Below are positions 39,923-48,370 of a stretch of 53,771 nt of DNA, in pieces. Numbering within the stretch: position 1 is the stretch's first letter; each line of letters starts with the position of its first letter. A program made the translations under genes and the position numbers. Source of the DNA: an uncultured bacterium. Its GTDB lineage: Bacteria > Cyanobacteriota > Vampirovibrionia > Gastranaerophilales > Gastranaerophilaceae. Under the pieces are notes generated by a model. It was not told the origin of the DNA, made no database searches, and was given only the letters and a program-made list of their open reading frames with translations. Where the stretch lies: contig URFH01000018.1 in the NCBI GenBank assembly GCA_900547155.1, positions 1-53,771 of the forward strand. Reading direction: 5' to 3'.

Positions 39923-41443
39923 ATGAACGCACAGGCTATAAATTTTAATAATCTTCTTAAAGCAACGGAAACGCAGGCTCAAAATGCTGCTTCCAACGTT
40001 TTTGATGCGTCTGATGACAAATTCTCAAAAACCTTTAATGAAATTGTCTCAAAATACGATAAAAATAATAATAACGCGCCCGTAAAGCCGCAAAACGACG
40101 CAAAAAGAAAAGATTCACCTAAAACAGAAAATAATATTAACAAAAACAGCGCGCAAACTCCTCAAAATCCCGCAAACCGCAAGCCGGAAGCCCGAGAAAA
40201 TCAGGAAAATCAGCCCGCACCGGCACAAAACCGGAATAATCAGGATACAGAAGCTGTACAACAAAGCCCTGTAAACGAGGCTAATGCTGAAACTGAAAAA
40301 AATGATACTGAAAATACAAATTCAGCGCAGAATGAGCAGCTCACACAGGCAGAAACGGAAGCTATACTTGAAGAAACGGCGCTTAATGCGATTAATGCAG
40401 AATCTGCCGGAGAAGTTCCGGTTCAAGCGACGCAAACTGCGCAGATTTCTGAAAATACAGCGGATACGGAAGAACAGCGTGCTCTTGCCAATCAAAAAAG
40501 AATTAATAACCTTAAAACTACCTCGACAACTACTGTCGTGTCCATATCTTCGGATTCTGATGACACAGGCGCCTCTAAAGGCACTGCGGCTTCCGTGACG
40601 CTCGCCGAAGTTGAGGAAGGCGCGCAGATAAAAGCTTCCGAAAAGGTTGCTCAGGCGGCAAAAGACGGTACAATTTCCCAAACTCAGGAATTATCTTCGC
40701 AGGCTAAACAAAGTGCGATGGAAAACCTTCAATCCATTCAGGGAACTGACACAACAGTTGTAGAATCAAAGTCTTCCGCGCAATCCGACGCACAATCCAA
40801 CAGCAATTCCTCTTTTTCTCAGGGGAATGCCGCAGAACAGGTTATAAAAATGTCGATTGAAAATGCCGACGCGGACAGCGTAATGCCGGTGCAAAATAAT
40901 CCGTCAAATCACGCTGATAAAGCCCTGCAAACGGCTTCTTCCGCAACATCCAGAACTTTTGACCTGAATAAGTCGGATATTTTGAACCAAATCGGTACAA
41001 AAATGCAGGATTTGCCCGAAACAGGGCAAAGCAAAGTAACGATTATTCTAAAACCCGAACATCTGGGCCGAATACAGCTTGAAATTTTGAATACGGGCGA
41101 TGGAATAACCGCAAGAATGCTTACAGAAAACCAGCAGGTAAAAGAACTGCTCGACAAAAATATGGAAACCCTGAAAAGCCAGCTCGGGGCGCAGGGGGTC
41201 AACGTAAATAACATAAAAGTTGAAAATACGCAGCAAACTTCCCAGAACGCTATGAATTTCGAGCGTGAGCAGTTTTCTCAGGGATTTTCGCAGAATCCGC
41301 AGGGGCATAATCCAGCAAATCCCGATTCTGCAAGAGCTTATGAAGAAAATAATATTGAATTTGTTGAGGATACGGGTGAAATAGAGCCGGAGATTGCACA
41401 ATCTCAAATTCTTCATGATGGAAAAGTAGATTACAAAGTATAA
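39923..41443 (+). CDS. fliK: Flagellar hook-length control protein FliK
   Basis: A 506-residue protein that measures hook length and switches export specificity. Residues 1-330 are low-complexity and disordered, rich in Asn, Gln, Glu, Ala and Ser, as is typical of the FliK ruler region. The conserved C-terminal domain (Flg_hook) is about 360-440, with KVTIILKPEHLGRIQLEI, ITARMLTENQQVKELL and LKSQLGAQGVNVNNIKVE. The final 70 residues are again disordered and acidic. It starts 8 bp after fliJ and ends 12 bp before flgD, so the genes form one operon. Confidence 0.9.
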   Translation: MNAQAINFNNLLKATETQAQNAASNVFDASDDKFSKTFNEIVSKYDKNNNNAPVKPQNDAKRKDSPKTENNINKNSAQTPQNPANRKPEARENQENQPAPAQNRNNQDTEAVQQSPVNEANAETEKNDTENTNSAQNEQLTQAETEAILEETALNAINAESAGEVPVQATQTAQISENTADTEEQRALANQKRINNLKTTSTTTVVSISSDSDDTGASKGTAASVTLAEVEEGAQIKASEKVAQAAKDGTISQTQELSSQAKQSAMENLQSIQGTDTTVVESKSSAQSDAQSNSNSSFSQGNAAEQVIKMSIENADADSVMPVQNNPSNHADKALQTASSATSRTFDLNKSDILNQIGTKMQDLPETGQSKVTIILKPEHLGRIQLEILNTGDGITARMLTENQQVKELLDKNMETLKSQLGAQGVNVNNIKVENTQQTSQNAMNFEREQFSQGFSQNPQGHNPANPDSARAYEENNIEFVEDTGEIEPEIAQSQILHDGKVDYKV

Positions 41444-41455
41444 GGGGTAGAGGAA

Positions 41456-42004
41456 ATGTCAACGATAAATGATACTTTATTAAATTTGCAAAACTCAACA
41501 ACGCAAATGCAAAAAGCTGAAAAGGAACAAAAAGGGCCATCCACAGAGCTCGATGGCGACGCATTTCTTACTTTGATGATTGAGCAGCTTAAAAACCAGG
41601 ATCCGCTGGAGCCGATGGACAACAGCCAAATGATTGCACAGCAGGCAGCTTTGACTCAGGTCACTGAACTTCAAAAAATGAACGAAAATATTAGTACGAA
41701 CAATATGATTATTCAGGCTACTTCGCTTGTCGGCAAGGAAGTTACCCTGATTGACCCGAATGACACAACAAAAACAATCACAGGAACGGTTACTTCTGCT
41801 AATTTCACCAGCTCAACAGCTACTGTCACGGTAAACGGCGAAGAATATCCGCTCGGGCTTGTTATGAGCGTGGGGCCGGACAAAACAGCTTCCTCCGGAG
41901 ATTCGGGTTCGACTGATTCTTCGGGTTCGACTGATTCGTCTGATTCGACAGATTCATCCGGCGGTGATACTTCAGACAGTTCAACATCAACACAAAAATC
42001 ATAA
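41456..42004 (+). CDS. flgD: Flagellar hook-capping protein FlgD
   Basis: The scaffold that caps the growing hook. It is 182 residues, shorter than the usual 220 or so. The conserved N-terminal region is residues 33-80 (DAFLTLMIEQLKNQDPLEPMDNSQMIAQQAALTQ, best read in parts). A compact beta-rich part follows (VGKEVTLIDPNDTTKT to EEYPLGLVMSVGP, about 95-142), as in FlgD proteins lacking the full Ig-like insert. The last 38 residues are almost only Ser, Thr, Asp and Gly, an unusual tail. AGGGGTAGAGGA precedes the ATG. It lies between fliK and flgE. Confidence 0.93.
   Translation: MSTINDTLLNLQNSTTQMQKAEKEQKGPSTELDGDAFLTLMIEQLKNQDPLEPMDNSQMIAQQAALTQVTELQKMNENISTNNMIIQATSLVGKEVTLIDPNDTTKTITGTVTSANFTSSTATVTVNGEEYPLGLVMSVGPDKTASSGDSGSTDSSGSTDSSDSTDSSGGDTSDSSTSTQKS
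41900..41985 (+). repeat. Short tandem repeats encoding a Ser/Thr/Asp tail in flgD
   Basis: GGTTCGACTGATTC occurs twice in succession with intervening TTCG, followed by shorter GATTCGTCTGATTCGACAG-type copies. The unit is about 15-18 nt. Such tracts can change length by slippage in multiples of three. Confidence 0.6.
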
Positions 42005-42032
42005 ATAAATTCATATAAGGATGGGAGGATAA

Positions 42033-43346
42033 ATGACACAGGCATTGTACACATCGCAAACCGGTATGAACGGTGCGCAAACAAAACTAAATGTTGTTGC
42101 GGACAACATTGCAAACATGAACACGGTTGGTTTTAAACAATCCCGCGTAAATTTTGCAGATATCTACTACAACACGCTATCTTCGGGCTCTGCTCCGAGC
42201 TCTAACCTCGGCGGTATAAACCCGCGCCAGATTGGTACGGGTGTCCGCGCAGCAGAAATTATTCGTGACTTTACGGGCGGTTCTTCTGTTGTTACGGGCA
42301 TAAGCACTAACCTTGCAATCAAAGGCAACGGCTTTTTTACAGTGCAAAACGGAAACAACGAGCTTCTTTACACAAGAGCAGGCAATTTTTCGGTAGATGC
42401 CGAAGGATACCTTGTTTTGCCTAACGGATACAAGGCTCTTGGAACCGAAGATCAGAGAAGTTCAACAGGCAGCCAGACACCGATTCAAATTCCGGTAATG
42501 ATTCAGACCCAAACTATACCTAATGCGGGAGCCGGCGACAAAACTCTTTCCGAGTTGAACGGAAATGTTGCTATTACAAGCGGTACAATTGAGGTTGTTG
42601 TCGGAAACCAGACCACACCGGTAAATATCGACGCAAATGCCACTTTGAATGATGTTGTAGCCGCACTTAACGGTGTGAACGGGGTTACAGCAACATTGAC
42701 AGATGGTCAAATTGATGTCAGGGCTGATGACGGTTCAAAAGTTGTTTTAAATAACGGTACTTCAAACTTCGTTACGCAAACAGGGTTGACCTGGAACGAT
42801 GCAACGAACAGCGTTGAGTCAAAGACGCTGGATTATCAGCAAATTGTCAGAACCGGCACCGACGTAGCAAATTCCCAGAAAGTTACGGCTGTTGATATCC
42901 ATGAAGATGGTATTCTGGAAGTAACTTATGCAAATGGTGATAAATTAACGGCAATTGCTAATCCGGAGGATGAAACAAAGCTCATATTCCGCTACACAAC
43001 GGGTTCTCCGGCAGTAAATATTACGGGTGATGACCTTGATATTACAGGTGTTGCCGAACCTGCAAATTTCCAGCTTCAGATGGCGAATTTTGTCAACCCT
43101 GACGGCCTTGTTGCAGTGGGAAGTAACGCTTATAAAGAAGGCCCCAACTCAGGTTCTGCACTTTACGGAAGTATTTCGGCAGGTGCATTCGGTACAGTAA
43201 ACTCGGGCGAATATGAAGGCTCAAACGTTGACCTTGCAGAGCAGTTTGCTGATATGATTATTTCTCAAAGAATGCTCGAGGCAAACAGCCGCGTGTTTAA
43301 CACCGCTTCTAACATTCTTCAGACGATTTCTTATCTCGGTCAGTAG
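42033..43346 (+). CDS. flgE: Flagellar hook protein FlgE
   Basis: A structural protein of the hook, 437 residues. The N-terminal rod-type helix and motif are clear (LYTSQTGMNGAQTKLNVVADN, then IANMNTVGFKQSR). So are the D1 motif AIKGNGFFTVQ followed by LLYTRAGNFSVDAEGYLV, and the C-terminal helix SNVDLAEQFADMIISQRMLE ending IANILQTI-like (SNILQTISYLGQ). The length and the position right after flgD favour FlgE over FlgF/FlgG (about 260 residues). The middle (about 165-330) is the variable, surface-exposed region. A strong ribosome-binding site (GGGAGGA) is present. It ends the operon and is followed by a terminator. Confidence 0.93.
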   Translation: MTQALYTSQTGMNGAQTKLNVVADNIANMNTVGFKQSRVNFADIYYNTLSSGSAPSSNLGGINPRQIGTGVRAAEIIRDFTGGSSVVTGISTNLAIKGNGFFTVQNGNNELLYTRAGNFSVDAEGYLVLPNGYKALGTEDQRSSTGSQTPIQIPVMIQTQTIPNAGAGDKTLSELNGNVAITSGTIEVVVGNQTTPVNIDANATLNDVVAALNGVNGVTATLTDGQIDVRADDGSKVVLNNGTSNFVTQTGLTWNDATNSVESKTLDYQQIVRTGTDVANSQKVTAVDIHEDGILEVTYANGDKLTAIANPEDETKLIFRYTTGSPAVNITGDDLDITGVAEPANFQLQMANFVNPDGLVAVGSNAYKEGPNSGSALYGSISAGAFGTVNSGEYEGSNVDLAEQFADMIISQRMLEANSRVFNTASNILQTISYLGQ

Positions 43347-43361
43347 TTCCTGAATAAATAC

Positions 43362-43405
43362 AAAAAAGCGGACGGGTTTTTTAAAAATCTGCCCGCTTTT
43401 TGTTT
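43362..43405 (+). terminator. Intrinsic terminator after flgE
   Basis: AAAAAGCGGACGGG pairs imperfectly with TGCCCGCTTTTT and is followed by GTTTTTC. It ends the fliJ-fliK-flgD-flgE unit 15 bp after the stop. Confidence 0.8.
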
Positions 43406-43481
43406 TTCTGCTTTGTTTTTTGATTTAATTTCCAACAAATAATCTTCGTGCTACTATAAAAATAAGAAGAAAGGAGCTGTT

Positions 43482-43685
43482 ATGTTTCACGTTTATACAG
43501 AAAAAAGTAATTCTGATTTTTCCAGAACTCACATAGGCGATTATTCTGATTTTGAGGAGGCTATGGACGCAGCGGAAAAATCCATCGAGGGAAATTCCGA
43601 ACTAAATTATATTGTTGAAGAAACTGACGGTTCGTTCGACAGCTATGGCGAACTTTTGCGGCAGGTTATCGCAAAAAGCAACTAA
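43482..43685 (+). CDS. Small protein of unknown function
   Basis: A 67-residue acidic protein without signal peptide or membrane segment. It reads as an alternating strand-helix fold (MFHVYTEKSN, then GDYSDFEEAMDAAEKSIEG, then NYIVEETDGSFDSYGELL). AAAGGAG lies 7 nt upstream of the ATG, which is the main support for it being real. It sits between the flgE terminator and pgi, probably as its own transcription unit. I do not recognise the family. Confidence 0.62.
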   Translation: MFHVYTEKSNSDFSRTHIGDYSDFEEAMDAAEKSIEGNSELNYIVEETDGSFDSYGELLRQVIAKSN

Positions 43686-43696
43686 AGCTTTCCGCC

Positions 43697-43732
43697 ATTC
43701 TGAACTTGTTTCAGAATCTCCCGCAAAGCGGG
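43697..43732. repeat. Tandem hairpins, REP-like
   Basis: ATTCTGAA-CTTGT-TTCAGAAT (43697-43717) is followed at once by CCCGC-AAA-GCGGG (43720-43732). The first hairpin resembles an interspersed palindromic sequence (CATTCTGAACTTGTTTCAG) that I recognise from many unrelated bacterial genomes. It lies between the small gene and pgi. Confidence 0.5.
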
Positions 43733-43776
43733 TCAACTAATCGAAAGTCAAATTAATATAAGGAGAAAAACATATC

Positions 43777-45078
43777 ATGTTGACTAAAAATCAAGACATT
43801 ATTACGGAATTCAGCGGCGTAGAGTTTTCAAAATACGCTTCTAAAACGGGCGATTTTGTAAAAGAATTCAAATCACGCGCAAACCAAAAAGGACAATTCC
43901 TGAACTGGGTAAATCTGCCCTCTGAACAGCTCAAAAGGGTTGATGAAATTTATGAACTCGCGCAAAACCTGAAAAACCTGACAGGCGCTAAAAAATTGAG
44001 CGTAATGGGTATTGGCGGTTCAAAACATACGGTTGAGCACATGCTTTCCATTAACGGCTTGAATATCAAAGGTGAAGATATCGTTTTTTATTCTGACGTA
44101 GATTCTGCAAGCCTCGAGCGCTTTTTATACAAGCTCGATAACGATGTTTTGAGCTCAAATTTCATGATTGCCTCAAAATCCGGCTCTACTTTTGAAACAA
44201 AAGACGGATTTTTAAGGGTTCTGGATATGCTGACCGACGCATACAAGGCACAGGGCAAATCCGAAGAGGAAGCTAAAAAAGCAGCAAACAAACACTTCAT
44301 CGCAGTGACTGACGCAAATGCGGAAAAAAGCGAATTGAGAAGAACCTCAAACGAGAACGGATGGCTGGGCGATTTGTTCATCCATGACGATGTGGGCGGC
44401 AGATTCTCGGCATTTGATGACCATGCGCTTTTCACTCTTGCTTATGCGGGAATGAAAAAAGAAGATATGAAAGAACTCCTCAATTCCGCGCAGGAAATAA
44501 GCGCGCTTTCACTTAGCGAAAATTTAGATACAAATGACGCATTGAAAGAGGGCATTTTCTGGGCTGACGCTAAACTTAACGGTATTGACGCGTCTGTTCA
44601 TCAGTATATGGGCTCGATTTTTGAGAACACCGTTTACTGGCACGCACAAATGCAAAACGAATCCGTAAAAGACACGCTTAAACAGGTTGCCAAAGTGCCT
44701 GACGCAATGCACCACAGCGCAGAAGCGCATTTTAACCCCGCAAATAAGCTTGTTTTTGCCCTCACTGTTCCTGTTGACAACGGTGTTTGCAAAGAAAACG
44801 CAGAAGCTTATATCGGCGCTTTGACTAAATCTTACGAGGTTACAGGCGCAACTTTTGTTGAAAAAATTGCAACAAAAGGAATGGGCTTAACCCCGAAAGC
44901 GGCAGGCGCAATGACTCAATTGAGAGCGTTCGCAACGGTTTATCAGGAAATTGTTGAAAAAACAATGAACGGCGAAAGCTTCCCCGAAGTTCTTGACAGC
45001 GTTTTGCAGCCGCATGTGGAATTCTACAAAAAGAATTTAAAAGGCGGCGTGGTCGTTCCGGGAAGAATTTCCAAATAA
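43777..45078 (+). CDS. pgi: Glucose-6-phosphate isomerase
   Basis: Interconverts glucose-6-phosphate and fructose-6-phosphate in glycolysis and gluconeogenesis. It is 433 residues, in the range of the short bacterial class. Recognisable motifs are VMGIGGSKHTVEHML (sugar-phosphate site), ASKSGSTFETKDGFL, HDDVGGRFSAFDDHAL, and the C-terminal GLTPKAAGAMTQLRAF. The usual glutamate motif (QxxESxGK) is not clear; QNESVKDT near residue 295 is the nearest candidate, so the protein is divergent. AAGGAG precedes the ATG at a longer than usual distance of about 13 nt. It is a single-gene unit bounded by REP-like hairpins and a terminator. Confidence 0.92.
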   Translation: MLTKNQDIITEFSGVEFSKYASKTGDFVKEFKSRANQKGQFLNWVNLPSEQLKRVDEIYELAQNLKNLTGAKKLSVMGIGGSKHTVEHMLSINGLNIKGEDIVFYSDVDSASLERFLYKLDNDVLSSNFMIASKSGSTFETKDGFLRVLDMLTDAYKAQGKSEEEAKKAANKHFIAVTDANAEKSELRRTSNENGWLGDLFIHDDVGGRFSAFDDHALFTLAYAGMKKEDMKELLNSAQEISALSLSENLDTNDALKEGIFWADAKLNGIDASVHQYMGSIFENTVYWHAQMQNESVKDTLKQVAKVPDAMHHSAEAHFNPANKLVFALTVPVDNGVCKENAEAYIGALTKSYEVTGATFVEKIATKGMGLTPKAAGAMTQLRAFATVYQEIVEKTMNGESFPEVLDSVLQPHVEFYKKNLKGGVVVPGRISK

Positions 45079-45094
45079 ATTGAAATTTTAATGC

Positions 45095-45133
45095 AAAAAG
45101 CGGGGTAAATTGACGTTTTCTCCGCTTTTTTTT
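45095..45133 (+). terminator. Intrinsic terminator after pgi
   Basis: AAAAAGCGG pairs with CCGCTTTTT across an 18-nt loop, then further T residues follow. It lies 17 bp after the pgi stop. Confidence 0.8.
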
Positions 45134-45166
45134 GCTCAAAATCCAAATTCTCCATACAATGAATGA

Positions 45167-45193
45167 TTGAATCTGAATCTGTTGCGCTATAAT
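45167..45193 (+). promoter_or_regulatory. Promoter overlapping the helicase start codon
   Basis: TTGAAT (45167-45172), a 15-nt spacer, and a perfect TATAAT (45188-45193). The last two bases of the -10 box are the A and T of the ATG at 45192. Transcription would begin near 45200, so the ATG at 45201 is the first usable start, on an essentially leaderless mRNA. Confidence 0.45.
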
Positions 45194-48100
45194 GGTTTAT
45201 ATGTTGCAAGAAGCCACCAAAATAATACAATCTGCCTTTCATGACAGTTTTATAAAAAGATTGAGCCTTTATCTTCACGATTGCGTGCGAGAAGAGGTTC
45301 AAAGCTCTACGTTCAGAAACCTCAAGCAGGACAAGGACAACAAATGGATTTTTCTCAAAGGCGAAGAGGCACTTTTCACAAAATTCGATGAGCCATTGAG
45401 CCTTGACGGGTCGGACAGTTCGCTTACGGAGCTCATGATTTTGAGCGAAATGAGCCAGAAAGACAAATATCTTATTTACGGACACCTTTTTCTTGTTGGA
45501 AAAAGCTCCCGCTCAAGGCGCAAAAACGAATACCTCACCCCGCTTCTTTACATGCCGTGCAGGCTTGAGCGAAACGGTGTGAATATTGACTGCGTTTTGC
45601 AGGATGAAGTGCTTTCGTTGAATACGGGCGCATTGACCGCTCTGATGAGAAAAAGCGATGATGAGGACGAAATGGAGCACATGCTCGACGGTTTGCTTGA
45701 GGTTGTGCCTGATTTGCCGCTTACACAGGAAAAACTGGATATTTTCCTGACAACATTGAAGTCAATTTTGCCAGATGTTGAAATCTCCTTGAACCACGAG
45801 GATGACGACACAGAAAATAATACCACTACCGACAACGATTTTTATAATACAAAAGTCAATTATGATAATCTCGAGGAGTTTTCAGAAGAAGTTCAGGCGC
45901 CAAAACCCTCGTTCAAACTCGACAAAGTCTGCGTAACAAGCCAGAGCGCCATAATTCTTACAAAACGCCCCTCGATTACCGCGGGAGTTTTGCATGAGCT
46001 TATGCAAATTTCCGAAAAACCGAGCGGAATTTTTAGAGAAACCGCGCTATCCGTCGTAAACGAAGAATATTTGCAGGGCGTGGGCAAACTTTTCAACAAA
46101 GAGAAAACAAAAAAAGAATTAAAAGACTTTTTCCCTGTGACGCCCCTTTCTTTGAGCGATTCGCAGGCTGATGTTTTGAAAAAAATCGAACAAAATCCGC
46201 TCGTTGCGGTTTATGGCCCTCCGGGAACGGGCAAATCCCAAACCATCGTGAACCTTGTTGCGCACCTGATTGCCAACGGAAAAACGGTTCTTGTTGCGTC
46301 CAGAATGGACAAGGCGGTTGATGTTGTTGCCCAGAGGCTGAATGAGCTCGGCGCGCCGTTTCTGGCTTTGCGTGCGGGTCGATTGAATTACCAGAAATCT
46401 TTGAGCTTTAAATTGAACGACCTTTTGTCCGACAAAATCGACATTGACACCGGTTATGAGGACGCAATCCTTGTTGATACGGACGATATGAGGGATTTGT
46501 TGTGCAAAATTAAAGAACTCGAAGACAAATGCGAAAAAATCCTTTCCTACGAGCGTCAATGGCACGATACCATTGAAAAAGCAGAACTTCTGGAGCAGGA
46601 TTTGGGCGAACATGAGTTTGTGAAGAAAAAACTCAAAAAAGAAGAAGTTGATAATGTCAAAAAACTGATTTGCGCAATCGAGAAAAATCAGGAAAAACGC
46701 GGGCTTTTCTCGGGTTTGAAAAACATGTGGAATTCGATGAAAATCAAAAAACTGCTCGGTGTCAGCGATTTTTCAACGGATTTTGAAACCGTTTCAAGGA
46801 CAAAAAGAGAGCTCGAAGTGTCGGATTTGCAGTCAGATTCGAGAATTGCCGAAACGCATATCCACAATATCGGCAATCTTCATCAGCTTCTGGGGCAAAT
46901 CAAACAACTCAAAAAACGTCAGCGAACTCTCGCTGTTGATATCCTGAAAAACAAACGCAGAGAAGCTTTAAAAGGGCTTTTGCGCGATGAAAAGAAGAGC
47001 CGCCGCCTGAAAGTTCATGCAAAGGCGATTGTGGAAAGAAAACAGAATTTGCAAAACAGGCTTCTTGAAGAAGAAGATTTTAAGCCGCTGATGGAGGCTT
47101 TTCCGTGCTGGTGCGTCACTACTTACGCGGTTTCGGGCTCTTTGCCGATGAAATCCGGGCTTTTTGACGTTGTAATCATTGACGAGGCGTCCCAGTGTGA
47201 TATTGCAAGCTGCTTCCCGATACTTTTCAGGGCGAAAAAGGCCGTTATCGTAGGCGATGACAAACAGCTGCCGCATTTATCATTCCTTGAAAAGGCAAAA
47301 GAACAATCTTTTCTCAGCCAGTATGAAATTCCCGATAAATATCAGCTTATGTGGCGTTTTCGCACGAATTCGATGTTTGATTTGGCTAATTACTATTCAA
47401 ATTCGCCAGTCCTGCTCGATGAGCATTTCAGAAGCGCATATCCGATAATTCAGTTCAGCAACAAGGAATTTTACGGCAACAGAATCCGCATCATGACCAA
47501 GGACGCGGGAACTGACGATGTTTTGGAGCTTCACCATGTTGTTGAGGGCAAAGTTGATTCGGATTGCACGAGAAATATGCCCGAAGTTGAGGCTGTGATA
47601 AAAAGAATCCACGAACTCATTGCAGAGGACGACGGAAATGACGAAAATCCCGTTTCTATCGGCATAATTTCGCCTTTCCGCGGTCAGGTTGACCTGATTC
47701 AAAAAGCGCTCTGTCAGGTTTTGACCGAAACCACAATCCGCAAGCACCAGATTGAAGTCGGCACGGCGCATACTTTTCAGGGCGATGAACGTGATGTGAT
47801 GATTCTTTCGTTTGCGGTTGCGGACAACAGTTTTGTGCAGAGTTTGACTTTCCTGCAAAAACCGAACCTTTTCAATGTCGCAATCACGCGTGCAAGGAAA
47901 AAACTTATATGTTTTATCTCCAGAAACCCGAAAACCCTCCCGCAGGGGCTTTTAAGGGATTATATTGAGTACATTCAGCAGTATCTGGACGCAGCGAAGG
48001 ACGATGAATTCAGAAAAAACACTTATAAAAACGAATTTGAGAGAAATGTTGCAGAAGCTTTTATAATGGAAGGTTTCAGTGTTAAATCCGGATTTGAGGC

Positions 48101-48323
48101 TGCGGGTGTTTTGCCGGATTTGCTGGTTCAGGACGAATTCGGACGTGAAATTATTCTCGAAATTGACGGCGTAGAGGACAAAAAGCCCGCAAGGATTAAA
48201 GATATTAAAAAACAGACAATTCTTGAGCGCGCCGGATACCGGGTTGAGCGTATAAGTTTCAGAGAATGGCACCATAGCCCTGCGGCGTGCATAAATCGTA
48301 TAAAAACGTTATTTGCAGAATAA
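45192..48323 (+). CDS. SF1 helicase with C-terminal restriction-endonuclease-like domain
   Basis: A 1,043-residue ATPase of the UPF1/Dna2-like SF1B group. Residues 1-330 are a family-specific N-terminal region. The helicase core has Walker A GPPGTGKS at 342-349, DEASQCD (Walker B), VGDDKQLPHL (motif III), GTAHTFQGDERDV (motif V) and NVAITRARKKL (motif VI). Long coiled-coil insertions lie between Walker A and B (about 430-640). The last 100 residues (EFERNVAEAFIMEGFSV, LPDLLVQDEFGREIILEIDG, ERAGYRVERISFREW) have the D-x(n)-ExD pattern of PD-(D/E)XK or Vsr-like nucleases often found at the end of such helicases. The likely role is nucleic-acid processing, possibly in defence or repair. The start at 45192 overlaps a -10 box; 45201 may be the true start. 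It shares a terminator with the convergent gene at 48371. Confidence 0.87.
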   Translation: MVYMLQEATKIIQSAFHDSFIKRLSLYLHDCVREEVQSSTFRNLKQDKDNKWIFLKGEEALFTKFDEPLSLDGSDSSLTELMILSEMSQKDKYLIYGHLFLVGKSSRSRRKNEYLTPLLYMPCRLERNGVNIDCVLQDEVLSLNTGALTALMRKSDDEDEMEHMLDGLLEVVPDLPLTQEKLDIFLTTLKSILPDVEISLNHEDDDTENNTTTDNDFYNTKVNYDNLEEFSEEVQAPKPSFKLDKVCVTSQSAIILTKRPSITAGVLHELMQISEKPSGIFRETALSVVNEEYLQGVGKLFNKEKTKKELKDFFPVTPLSLSDSQADVLKKIEQNPLVAVYGPPGTGKSQTIVNLVAHLIANGKTVLVASRMDKAVDVVAQRLNELGAPFLALRAGRLNYQKSLSFKLNDLLSDKIDIDTGYEDAILVDTDDMRDLLCKIKELEDKCEKILSYERQWHDTIEKAELLEQDLGEHEFVKKKLKKEEVDNVKKLICAIEKNQEKRGLFSGLKNMWNSMKIKKLLGVSDFSTDFETVSRTKRELEVSDLQSDSRIAETHIHNIGNLHQLLGQIKQLKKRQRTLAVDILKNKRREALKGLLRDEKKSRRLKVHAKAIVERKQNLQNRLLEEEDFKPLMEAFPCWCVTTYAVSGSLPMKSGLFDVVIIDEASQCDIASCFPILFRAKKAVIVGDDKQLPHLSFLEKAKEQSFLSQYEIPDKYQLMWRFRTNSMFDLANYYSNSPVLLDEHFRSAYPIIQFSNKEFYGNRIRIMTKDAGTDDVLELHHVVEGKVDSDCTRNMPEVEAVIKRIHELIAEDDGNDENPVSIGIISPFRGQVDLIQKALCQVLTETTIRKHQIEVGTAHTFQGDERDVMILSFAVADNSFVQSLTFLQKPNLFNVAITRARKKLICFISRNPKTLPQGLLRDYIEYIQQYLDAAKDDEFRKNTYKNEFERNVAEAFIMEGFSVKSGFEAAGVLPDLLVQDEFGREIILEIDGVEDKKPARIKDIKKQTILERAGYRVERISFREWHHSPAACINRIKTLFAE

Positions 48324-48335
48324 AATTTTTGAAAT

Positions 48336-48366
48336 AAAAAAGAACCGGGCTAAATTCCCGGTTCTT
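48336..48366. terminator. Bidirectional terminator
   Basis: A 10-bp perfect stem AAGAACCGGG (48340-48349) / CCCGGTTCTT (48357-48366) with a 7-nt loop. On the minus strand it is followed by a T tract, so it terminates the 48371-50869 gene well. For the helicase on the plus strand the T tail is weaker. Confidence 0.82.
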
Positions 48367-48370
48367 CTGG

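Noticed and set aside
42033..43346. flgE as flgG or flgF
   Set aside because: The length of 437 residues and the position right after flgD fit the hook protein; rod proteins are near 260 residues.
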